This document shows, piece by piece, positions 5,700 to 15,591 of a DNA stretch of 16,257 bases. The DNA is from Kineosphaera sp039812485 (GTDB taxonomy: Bacteria > Actinomycetota > Actinomycetes > Actinomycetales > Dermatophilaceae), in the NCBI GenBank assembly GCA_039812485.1, contig JBDIAP010000089.1, forward strand, positions 1 to 16,257, in the 5' to 3' direction. The notes under the pieces were generated by a model. That model was not told where the DNA came from, did no database searches, and saw only the letters and a list, made by a program, of their open reading frames with translations. Every line of letters starts with the position of its first letter. The first letter of the stretch is position 1. The translations under genes were made by a program, and so were the position numbers.

Positions 5700-5852
5700 C
5701 CCGTGCGGGAGAGCCGCGGGACGACCGTCGAGCCGCGCGCCAGAGCGTGGCGGTCGCCCAGGGGCGCCGAAGGAGCAAACCTCCCCGGAAACTCTCAGGC
5801 ACCAGGACCGCGCGGGCAGGCACCTTGAAGCCACACGGCGTGGCGACAGGTG
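5700..5852 (+). ncRNA. Glycine riboswitch, single aptamer plus ghost-aptamer stem
   Basis: The aptamer is recognisable by GGGAGAG (5707-5713), GCGCCGAAGGAGCAA (5764-5778) and ACTCTCAGGCACCAGGACCG (5791-5810), the conserved core of glycine riboswitches. GAGAG pairs with CTCTC. A closing P1 helix of nine pairs joins 5700-5708 with 5808-5816, with one G-U pair. No second full aptamer follows. Instead a stem forms directly downstream: CACCT 5821-5825 with AGGTG 5848-5852, a TGAA/GAC internal loop, then GCCAC 5830-5834 with GTGGC 5840-5844. This resembles the ghost aptamer known from singlet glycine riboswitches. It lies just before gcvP, so it should adjust P-protein expression to glycine; in most cases glycine turns such genes on. 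Confidence 0.92.
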
Positions 5853-5940
5853 GGGAGGGCCCATCGACAGCCAGACCCGGCATGCCGGCGCGGCGCCTCG
5901 AGCCGCCCGCGGCCCGGCCCGGCCCGGCAAGGAGCAGCCC

Positions 5941-9006
<3,066 letters not shown>

Positions 9007-9067
9007 GCCGGGGGGCCCGGTCCGTCGACCGGGCGTGGGCAGATTGTCGGACGTGAAGGTGTCAAAT

Positions 9068-9104
9068 CCGCGCTGGTGCGGACAGAATGGCCGCACCAGC
9101 GCGG
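9068..9104 (+). terminator. Strong hairpin after gcvP
   Basis: A 14-bp perfect stem (9068-9081 with 9091-9104, CCGCGCTGGTGCGG against its complement) has a nine-base loop ACAGAATGG. No T-tract follows. It lies 61 bases after the gcvP stop, as expected for a GC-rich actinobacterial terminator. Confidence 0.75.
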
Positions 9105-9109
9105 GGACG

Positions 9110-9137
9110 GGCTTCCTCGTGCCTAGCCGAGGAAGCC
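9110..9137 (+). promoter_or_regulatory. Second hairpin covering the ribosome site of the next gene
   Basis: GGCTTCCTCG (9110-9119) and CGAGGAAGCC (9128-9137) form a 10-bp perfect stem with an eight-base loop. The right arm contains GAGGAAG, the only purine-rich ribosome-site candidate before the GTG 9141/ATG 9150 starts. The stem could be a second terminator element or could hide the ribosome site. Confidence 0.5.
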
Positions 9138-9149
9138 GAGGTGCACCCC

Positions 9150-10640
9150 ATGGGCCAAGAGGTCGGCCGCAACGAGTGGTCCAACGAGCAGCGACGCCGC
9201 TACCGCGAGAAGGTCGTGCAGAACCTCGACGTCTTCGAGCGGATGCTCGTGACGAGCAGCTTCGACTCCGACCAGCCGATGACCGGCATGGAGATCGAGC
9301 TCTACCTCGTCGACGACGCGCTGCAGCCCAGCTACAACAATGCCGCGGTGCTCGCCGCCATCGACAGCCCGGCGTTCCAGACCGAGCTCGCGCAGTTCAA
9401 CATCGAGTGCAATGTCGACCCGCGGGTGCTCGACGGCGACGCCCTGCGCGTGCTCGAGGACGACGTGCGGTCGGCCCTCGACTCGGCCCGCGCCCGCGCC
9501 CGCGGGGTGGGCTCGGACATCGTGGCGATCGGCATCCTGCCGACGGTGACCTCCGACCACTTCGAGTCCTCGGAGTGGATGAGCGCGAACCGGCGTTACC
9601 TCGCTCTCAACGACGCGATGATGCGGATGCGCGGCGAGGACATGCTCATCGACATCCAGGGGCCGACGGGGGAGCGGCTCGCCCTGTATGCCGGGTCGAT
9701 CGCGCCGGAGTCGGCGTGCACGTCGGTGCAGTTGCATCTGCAGGTGGCGCCGGGCGACTTCGCCGCCTACTGGAACGCGGCCCAGGCCCTCGCCGGCGCG
9801 CAGCTGGCGATCGGGGCCAACTCGCCCTACTTCTGCGGCAAGGCGCTGTGGCACGAGACGCGGATCCCGCTCTTCACGCAGGCCGCCGACACCCGCTCCG
9901 TCGAGCTGGCCAACCAGGGCGTGCGGCCGCGGGTCAGTTTCGGCGACCGATGGATCACGTCGATCTTCGACCTCTTCGAGGACAACGTGCGTTACTACCC
10001 GGCGCTGCTGCCGGAGATCAGCGACGAGGACCCGGTGGCCGTGCTCGAGGGCGGCCAGCCGCCGGAGCTGTCCGAGCTCAAGTTGCACAACGGCACGATC
10101 TATCGGTGGAACCGGCCCATCTACGACACCCACGGCGGGCGCCCCCACCTGCGGGTCGAAAACAGGATCCTGCCCGCCGGCCCGACGGTCACGGACGTCA
10201 TGGCCAACATGGCGTTCTACTACGGCGCGCTGCACACGTTCGCCACCGAGGACCGGCCGGTGTGGACCCAGATGAGCTTCTCCGCCGCTGAGACGAACTT
10301 CCGCCACGGGGCGCGGGACGGCATGTTCGCGCGCCTCTACTGGCCCGGGTTCAACGCCGTGAGCCCCGACGAGCTGGTGCTGCGACACCTGCTGCCCGCG
10401 GCGGCCGAGGGCCTGGCCCGGCTCGGCGTCGGGAGCGAGGTCGTCGACCACTACCTCGGCATCGTCGAGGGCCGCTGCCTCAGCCGGCAGAACGGCGCGA
10501 CGTGGCAGCTCGAGACCGTGCGGCGCTTCGAGGACCGCGGCGCCGACCGCTACGGCGCGCTGACGCAGATGCTCGGGGCCTACATCGAGAGGATGCACAC
10601 CAACGCCCCCGTGCACACGTGGGACCTGCCCGGCGACTGA
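9150..10640 (+). CDS. Glutamate-cysteine-ligase-like enzyme (GCS2 family)
   Basis: 496 residues from ATG 9150; GTG 9141 is an alternative. The open frame extends to 9087, but that lies in the loop of the preceding terminator hairpin. GCS2-family enzymes join an amino compound to the gamma-carboxyl of glutamate using ATP. Motifs: MTGMEIELYLVDD (44-56), with the acidic metal-binding residues; QFNIECNVDPR (82-92); ACTSVQLHLQV (189-199); IGANSPYFCGKALWHETR (221-238); and LRVENRILPAGPTVTDVM. It is longer than the YbdK type (about 370 residues) and belongs to a ~500-residue actinobacterial group usually annotated simply as glutamate-cysteine ligase. Actinobacteria mostly use mycothiol rather than glutathione, so the true substrate is uncertain. 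It stands alone between two hairpins and a 393-bp gap. Confidence 0.83.
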   Translation: MGQEVGRNEWSNEQRRRYREKVVQNLDVFERMLVTSSFDSDQPMTGMEIELYLVDDALQPSYNNAAVLAAIDSPAFQTELAQFNIECNVDPRVLDGDALRVLEDDVRSALDSARARARGVGSDIVAIGILPTVTSDHFESSEWMSANRRYLALNDAMMRMRGEDMLIDIQGPTGERLALYAGSIAPESACTSVQLHLQVAPGDFAAYWNAAQALAGAQLAIGANSPYFCGKALWHETRIPLFTQAADTRSVELANQGVRPRVSFGDRWITSIFDLFEDNVRYYPALLPEISDEDPVAVLEGGQPPELSELKLHNGTIYRWNRPIYDTHGGRPHLRVENRILPAGPTVTDVMANMAFYYGALHTFATEDRPVWTQMSFSAAETNFRHGARDGMFARLYWPGFNAVSPDELVLRHLLPAAAEGLARLGVGSEVVDHYLGIVEGRCLSRQNGATWQLETVRRFEDRGADRYGALTQMLGAYIERMHTNAPVHTWDLPGD

Positions 10641-11033
10641 GCGAGCCGCCCCTGATCGTCGGACCGGCGCGATCGGGTCGACCGGCACGCCCACGGCCCC
10701 GGGCCTTGCACGGGCCGAGGCACACCCGGACCGCCCGGCCCCCGAGCGCGAGCGCCGCGTCAAGGTCGACGGCCACGAGACCGTCGAGGCCGTAGCCCGG
10801 CACGACATAGACGACCTCCGCGCACGGGCGGACGCGAGGGGGTGCGGACGGCGCCGGGGGGAATCCTCCGCCGTCGCAGAGCGGCCCGCCAGGTATCTCT
10901 CGGACCGATACCTGGCAGCTCGGATCGTCGCTTCCCCGCCCGGTGCGCCCGTCGCGACCCTGGGCTCGACAGCTTCCCGCATCCGCCGCAGCCGGCGACG
11001 CGACCCCGCCCAGCCAACGCCCAGGAGCCACCC
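10641..11033 (+). other. 393-bp gap with operator-like dyad and possible gene remnant
   Basis: No + strand gene is convincing. On the - strand, about 10706-10836, some 40 codons read like coding sequence (EVVYVVPGYGLDGLVAVDLD, then ALALGGRAVRV) with high third-position GC, but no complete gene with start and stop can be built, so this may be a decayed fragment. The + strand half nearest the MFS gene holds the perfect dyad at 10888-10916 and a C-rich leader with the ribosome site AGGAG. Confidence 0.4.
10888..10916 (+). promoter_or_regulatory. Perfect 10-bp inverted repeat before MFS gene, operator candidate
   Basis: GCCAGGTATC (10888-10897) and GATACCTGGC (10907-10916) are perfect inverse complements with a nine-base spacer. 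The repeat lies 117 bases before the MFS start. Its moderate GC in very GC-rich surroundings and its symmetry suit a dimeric repressor site such as those used by TetR or MarR proteins, but no regulator gene is adjacent. It could instead be a hairpin ending transcription from the GCS2 gene. Confidence 0.45.
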
Positions 11034-12314
11034 ATGTCCATTGCGTCACCGCCAGCGTCCGGCGGCGGATCCGTGCCGGATGCCCCGCCCACCCCGATCA
11101 ACCCGCGCACAGGCCGACCGGTGGGCCGACTCGAGGGAGCGATCCTCCTCGCGTGCGCCTGTATGTCGGTGCTCGCCGCCGTGCTCATGGCGCCCAACCT
11201 GCCGCGCGTGCAGGAGGCCTTCGCGACGACGCCGGGCGTCGAGGTCCTCACCCCCATGGTCGTCACGCTGCCGGCACTCATGGTCGGACTCACCGCTCTC
11301 ATCGCCGGTCGCATCGTCGACCGCGTGGGGCGGCGACGGCTGCTCGTCGGCGCACTCGTCGTCTATGCGCTCGCCGGCACGGCGCCGCTGTGGTTGCCGA
11401 CGCTGCCGCTCATCATCGCCAGCCGGGTCGTCGTCGGCCTGAGCGAGGCCGCGATCATGACGTGCTGCACGACCCTGCTGGCCGACTACTTCCAGGGCCG
11501 CGCGCGCGAGCGTTACTTCGGCTACCAGGTGATGACGACGACCATCGCCGCGACGGTGCTCTTCGGGCTCGGTGGCGCGCTCGGCGCCGCCAGCTGGCGG
11601 ACGCCGTTCTGGCTCTACGCGGTCGCGGCCGTGCTCGCAGTCCTCTGCGCGAGGTTCCTGTTCAACCCGGCGCACATCGCGCATCCCGAGGGTGACCTCG
11701 CGCCCGTGCCGTGGCGATCCCTGTTCGCACCGATCGGAGTGACCTTCCTCGGCGGGCTCGTCTTCTACGTGCTCATCGTCGAGCTGTCCTACCGCCTCGT
11801 CGAGGTCGGCGTGACATCACCGGCCGCGATCGGGCTCTTCAGTGCCGTCGCCTCGGTCGGGACCGCGGCGGGTTCGTACGCGTTCACCAGGGTCGCCGGC
11901 CGCGGCCCGGCCGTCACGGTGCCGCTCGCCTTCGGCCTCTCGGGGGCCGGGCTCATCGGAATGGGTCTCGCTCCGTCGCTCGCGACCCTCGTCCCAGCAG
12001 CGGTCGTCACCGGCGTCGGCAACGGGATGCTCCTGCCGTCGCTGCTCACGTGGGCGCTCACCCCGCTGACTGCCCAGCAGCACGGTCGCGGCACGGGGCT
12101 GTGGACGTCGGCCAGCTTCCTCGGCAACTTCGTCTGCCCGATCCTCGTCATCGGCCTGGCCACACTTCTCGCGGGCCTCGGGGGCCTCGGTCCCGCGGTG
12201 GCCGTCATCGGTCTGCTCTCGGTCGCCGTGGGACTCGCCGTCCGGTGGGGCCGTCGCTCCCGTGCGGGCGCCGCCGCCATCGACGCCGCGACCGCACCCG
12301 GGGTGGCCCACTGA
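11034..12314 (+). CDS. Major facilitator superfamily (MFS) transporter
   Basis: 426 residues. Start at ATG 11034 is set by AGGAG at 11023-11027; the open frame upstream is arginine-rich and not membrane-like. After a Pro-rich cytoplasmic N-terminus of ~32 residues there are about 12 hydrophobic helices, beginning with GAILLACACMSVLAAVLM. The loop 2-3 motif A is clear: LIAGRIVDRVGRRRLLVG (about 89-106). Helices 4-5 contain IIASRVVVGLSEAAIMTCCT. A central cytoplasmic loop near AHIAHPEGDLAPVPWRS separates the two six-helix halves. The type looks like DHA1-like proton-driven drug or metabolite export, but substrate cannot be told from sequence. A perfect dyad upstream suggests regulation, perhaps by a repressor encoded elsewhere. 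The PPi-PFK gene follows after 181 bases and has its own promoter candidate. Confidence 0.88.
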   Translation: MSIASPPASGGGSVPDAPPTPINPRTGRPVGRLEGAILLACACMSVLAAVLMAPNLPRVQEAFATTPGVEVLTPMVVTLPALMVGLTALIAGRIVDRVGRRRLLVGALVVYALAGTAPLWLPTLPLIIASRVVVGLSEAAIMTCCTTLLADYFQGRARERYFGYQVMTTTIAATVLFGLGGALGAASWRTPFWLYAVAAVLAVLCARFLFNPAHIAHPEGDLAPVPWRSLFAPIGVTFLGGLVFYVLIVELSYRLVEVGVTSPAAIGLFSAVASVGTAAGSYAFTRVAGRGPAVTVPLAFGLSGAGLIGMGLAPSLATLVPAAVVTGVGNGMLLPSLLTWALTPLTAQQHGRGTGLWTSASFLGNFVCPILVIGLATLLAGLGGLGPAVAVIGLLSVAVGLAVRWGRRSRAGAAAIDAATAPGVAH

Positions 12315-12435
12315 GCACGGGTGTCCAGCCGAGACGGTCTTGACCTGGGGGGCGGCGAGGGCGCCCAGTCCGCACGCTCGGTAGGCCGACGTGACTGACC
12401 CGGTCGTCGCCCTCAACGGGGCCGGTCCGACTCGA

Positions 12436-12441
12436 TAGGCT
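12436..12441 (+). promoter_or_regulatory. Candidate -10 of the PPi-PFK gene
   Basis: TAGGCT at 12436-12441 fits TANNNT. A weak -35 (TCAACG, 12413-12418) lies 17 bases before it. Transcription would start near 12448, leaving a leader of about 48 nt with GGAG at 12484-12487 before ATG 12496. Confidence 0.4.
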
Positions 12442-12495
12442 GACCGCGATTACGCCAGGATCCGCCTAGATCAACGACCCATCGGAGCTGATCAC

Positions 12496-13722
12496 ATGAC
12501 TATTCGCCGCGTCGCCCTGCTCACCGCTGGTGGCTACGCCCCTTGCCTCTCCTCGGCCGTCGGCGGCCTCATCGAGCGCTATACGCAGCTGGCGCCCGAG
12601 GTCGAGATCATCGCCTACAAGCACGGCTACCAGGGCCTGCTCACCGGTGACTACATCACGGTCGACGACACCGTGCGCGAGAAGGCGGGGCTGCTGCACC
12701 AATACGGTGGCTCGCCGATCGGCAACTCGCGCGTCAAGCTGACGAACACGAAGGACCTCGTCAAGCGCGGGCTCGTGCCCGAGGGGGTCGACCCGCTGAA
12801 GTTCGCGGCGGAGCGGATCACCAAGGACGGCGTCGACGTGCTGCACACGATCGGCGGCGACGACACCAACACGACGGCCGCCGACCTCGCCAAGCACGTC
12901 GAGGAGACGGGCCACCCGCTCGTCGTCGTGGGCCTGCCCAAGACGATCGACAACGACATCGTGCCGATCCGGCAGTCGCTCGGCGCCGACACGGCCGCCG
13001 AGCAGGGTGCCCGCTTCGCCTCCAACGTGCTCGCCGAGCACAACTCCGGTGCACGGATGCTCATCGTGCACGAGGTCATGGGCCGCAACTGCGGGTGGCT
13101 GACGGCGGCGACCGCCAAGAAGTATCGGGAGTGGCTCGACTCGCGCGAGTGGCTGCCGCAGATCGGGCTGTCCCGCGAGGCGTGGGACGTGCACGGCGTC
13201 TACGTGCCCGAGGCCGCGCTCGACGTCGAGGCGGAGGCGCAGCGCCTGCGCGGGGTCATGGACGAGCTGGGGTGCGTGTCGCTCTTCGTCTCCGAGGGCG
13301 CGGGCGTGCCCGAGATCGTCGCCGCGATGGAGGCGGCCGGCGAGGAGGTGCCGCGCGACGCGTTCGGGCACGTGCGGCTCAACGACATCAACCCCGGCCA
13401 GTGGTTCGCCAAGCAGTTCGCCGACAAGATCGGGGCCGAGAAGGTCAACGTGCAGAAGTCCGGCTACTTCTCGCGGTCGGCGCCGGCCAACGACTACGAC
13501 CTGGCGCTCATCAAGTCGATGACCGACCTCGCGGTCGACAGCGCGCTCGCAGGCACCCCCGGGGTCATCGGCAACGACGAGGAGCGCGGCGACGAGCTGC
13601 GCGCCATCGAGTTCGAGCGCATCGCCGGGCACAAGGCCTTCGACATCGACCAGCAGTGGTACAAGGACCTCCTCGCCGACATCGGGCAGGCCGCGCCGAC
13701 GCCCGCGGTGGCGCACGACTGA
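12496..13722 (+). CDS. pfp: Pyrophosphate-dependent 6-phosphofructokinase
   Basis: 408 residues. It phosphorylates fructose 6-phosphate to the 1,6-bisphosphate using pyrophosphate instead of ATP, a reversible step of glycolysis and gluconeogenesis. PPi use is read from GGDDTNT (120-126), where ATP enzymes have GGDGS, and from PKTIDND (148-154), where K149 replaces the glycine of ATP enzymes; D152 is the catalytic base. The family site MGRNCGW (195-201) is present, as are FGHVRLNDINPG, QKSGYFSRSAPANDYD and the C-terminal FERIAGHKAFDID. Length and sequence closely follow the 404-residue Propionibacterium freudenreichii enzyme (LLTAGG-APCLSSA, GGSPIGNSRVKLTN). Start: ATG 12496 after GGAG at 12484-12487. 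The gene ends in a 48-bp palindrome and is probably transcribed alone. Confidence 0.96.
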   Translation: MTIRRVALLTAGGYAPCLSSAVGGLIERYTQLAPEVEIIAYKHGYQGLLTGDYITVDDTVREKAGLLHQYGGSPIGNSRVKLTNTKDLVKRGLVPEGVDPLKFAAERITKDGVDVLHTIGGDDTNTTAADLAKHVEETGHPLVVVGLPKTIDNDIVPIRQSLGADTAAEQGARFASNVLAEHNSGARMLIVHEVMGRNCGWLTAATAKKYREWLDSREWLPQIGLSREAWDVHGVYVPEAALDVEAEAQRLRGVMDELGCVSLFVSEGAGVPEIVAAMEAAGEEVPRDAFGHVRLNDINPGQWFAKQFADKIGAEKVNVQKSGYFSRSAPANDYDLALIKSMTDLAVDSALAGTPGVIGNDEERGDELRAIEFERIAGHKAFDIDQQWYKDLLADIGQAAPTPAVAHD

Positions 13723-13749
13723 GGTGTCGGTGGGTTCGTCACCCACGCA

Positions 13750-13797
13750 GCGTGAAGCGGGGTCTGCCACCGGCCGGTGGCAGACCCCGCTTCACGC
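13750..13797 (+). terminator. 48-bp perfect palindrome, terminator of the PPi-PFK gene
   Basis: The arms 13750-13773 and 13774-13797 are perfect inverse complements of 24 bases with no spacer (centre CCGG|CCGG). As RNA this folds into a very stable hairpin of about 22 bp with a tiny loop. There is no T-tract. A small extra stem GTGGGT/ACCCAC (13730-13735 with 13741-13746) precedes it. The position 27 bases after the stop fits a terminator; the lack of a natural loop makes it unusual. Confidence 0.8.
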
Positions 13798-13827
13798 CCG
13801 GGGCGGGTCGGCAGCTGTCCGGCCGCG

Positions 13828-13844
13828 GTGACCGCCTGGGTCAC
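13828..13844 (+). promoter_or_regulatory. 17-bp dyad before trehalase, operator candidate
   Basis: GTGACC (13828-13833) and GGTCAC (13839-13844) are perfect inverse complements with a five-base spacer, 70 bases before the trehalase start. Size and symmetry suit a dimeric repressor site. No clear -35/-10 pair was found beside it. Confidence 0.35.
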
Positions 13845-13914
13845 GTTGGGGTCAGGGCGAATTCGTTGGCGCCATCGCACCAGGAAGGGTTGCTCCTCTG
13901 CTTCACTCGTGCGC

Positions 13915-15591
13915 ATGACGCACCCAGGGCAGCCGGCATCGACGTGGTCACCCAGCGGCGCAGCGGGCCGCGGTCGTCGGCGGATGGTGCTGCTCGTGAC
14001 CGGGGCGCTGACCGTCGCGCTCGCCGGAGCCGGCGCCGCGCCGGCCTCGGCCCACGGCGCGCGGAACCCGGATCCGGTGCCTCCGGCCGCGATCGACCCG
14101 CTGTCGGTCAAGACCCCGGCGCAGCTGTACGGGGACCTGTTCGTGCAGGTGCAACTGCGTCGCATCTTCAGCGACGGCAAGACGTTCGTCGACGCGGTGC
14201 CCACACGCAAGGTCGCCGACATCATGGCCGACTACGGTCGCCGCGACCTGCGCACGGACGCGGCCCTCAAGACGTTCACGCTGGCGAATTTCACCGTGCC
14301 GGGCGTCAACGACGGGCCGGTGACGACCACCCCGATCACGCAGGGCGCGCCGCTGCTCGTGCACATCAAGGAGCTCTGGCCGCACCTGACCAGGCCCCCG
14401 GTCAAGAGCGTCGCCGGCAGCTCCGCGCTGCCGCTGCCGGAGCCGTTCGTCGTGCCCGGCGGCCGCTTCCGGGAGATGTATTACTGGGACAGCTACTTCA
14501 CCTTGCTCGGCGTCAGGGCGGATGGACAGACGACGCTGCTGGAGAGCACGCTCAACGACTTCGTCTCGCTCGTCGAACGCTACGGCCACATCCCGAACGG
14601 GACTCGCTCGTACTACCTCAGCCGCTCCCAGCCGCCCTTCCTCTACCTCATGATGGGCCTGTCCACGACGACCGACCGCCGGGTCACGGCGCGGCGCCTC
14701 GCGGTGCTGCGCGCCGAACACGCGTATTGGACGTCGAAGGAACGCACGGTCACCATGCCGGACGGGTCGAAGCTGCAGCGGTACTGGGACGCGCGATCGA
14801 CACCGCGCGACGAGTCCTATCGCGAGGACGTCGAGACGGCCGCCGCCTCGGGCCGGCCGAAGGCGCAGATCTACCGCGACCTGCGGGCCGGCGCAGAGAG
14901 CGGCTGGGACTACAGTTCCCGCTGGTTCGCGGACGGCCGATCGATCACGACGATCGACACGACGAACATCGTGCCCGTCGATCTCAACAGCCTGCTCTAC
15001 GGCATGGAATCCACGATCGCGACGAACTGCCGCGCGCTGGCAGACCGCGCCTGCGCGACGACCTTCACCGCCGCCTCGCAGCGGCGTGCCAAGGCGATCA
15101 ACAGGTACCTGTGGGATCGGGCCGGCCAACGCTACGGCGATTGGAACATCAAGACCTCGCGGCTGCGCCCCGGGGTCACCGCGGCCACCGCATTCCCGCT
15201 CTTCGTCGGCATCACGCCCAAGGCCCGTCGTCACGGCCTCGCGACGACGATCAAGAATCGCCTCGTCGCCCCCGGCGGCCTGCGCACGACGACCGTCAAG
15301 ACCGGTCAGCAGTGGGACGAGCCCAACGGCTGGGCCCCGCTGCAATGGATCGCCGTCGAGGGCCTGCGCCGCAACGGATACCCCACGCTCGCGAAGGGAA
15401 TCTCGGACCGGTTCCTCACCACCGTCAGCGCGGAGTATCGGCGCAGCGGCAAGCTCGTCGAGAAGTACGACATCGAATCCAGGGCCGGCGGTGGAGGCGG
15501 CGAATACCCGTTGCAGGACGGTTTCGGCTGGAGCAACGGTGTCACCCGTGCTTTGGCGCAGACCTACGGGATGCCCCGCACACCCCGGTGA
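13915..15591 (+). CDS. treA: Secreted trehalase, glycoside hydrolase family 37
   Basis: 558 residues from ATG 13915; GTG 13909 is possible, and the only purine-rich site (AGGAAGGG, 13882-13889) is rather far from either. GH37 trehalase splits trehalose into two glucoses. A signal peptide is clear: RGRRRM (19-24), a hydrophobic core (24-41) and a cleavage site after APASA (42-46); the arginines may indicate Tat export. Family signature 1 is PGGRFREMYYWDSY (181-194) and signature 2 is QWDEPNGWAP (466-475). The catalytic acid should be D332 in ESGWDYSSRW, and the base E530 in GGGGGEYPLQ. Residues 60-90 (PLSVKTPAQLYGDLFVQVQL) match the TreA start. The enzyme should act outside the membrane to use external trehalose. 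A terminator and a 17-bp dyad precede it; no sugar transporter is adjacent. The symbol treA is by homology. Confidence 0.94.
   Translation: MTHPGQPASTWSPSGAAGRGRRRMVLLVTGALTVALAGAGAAPASAHGARNPDPVPPAAIDPLSVKTPAQLYGDLFVQVQLRRIFSDGKTFVDAVPTRKVADIMADYGRRDLRTDAALKTFTLANFTVPGVNDGPVTTTPITQGAPLLVHIKELWPHLTRPPVKSVAGSSALPLPEPFVVPGGRFREMYYWDSYFTLLGVRADGQTTLLESTLNDFVSLVERYGHIPNGTRSYYLSRSQPPFLYLMMGLSTTTDRRVTARRLAVLRAEHAYWTSKERTVTMPDGSKLQRYWDARSTPRDESYREDVETAAASGRPKAQIYRDLRAGAESGWDYSSRWFADGRSITTIDTTNIVPVDLNSLLYGMESTIATNCRALADRACATTFTAASQRRAKAINRYLWDRAGQRYGDWNIKTSRLRPGVTAATAFPLFVGITPKARRHGLATTIKNRLVAPGGLRTTTVKTGQQWDEPNGWAPLQWIAVEGLRRNGYPTLAKGISDRFLTTVSAEYRRSGKLVEKYDIESRAGGGGGEYPLQDGFGWSNGVTRALAQTYGMPRTPR

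Noticed and set aside
5817..5852. Second complete glycine aptamer
   Set aside because: The stem is there but the conserved core (GCCGAAGG and CTCTCAGG-type blocks) is not repeated, so I treat it as a ghost aptamer only.
10842..11033. 64-codon upstream extension of the MFS gene
   Set aside because: It is Arg/Pro-rich, runs through the operator-like dyad, and has no ribosome site, whereas ATG 11034 has AGGAG at the right distance.
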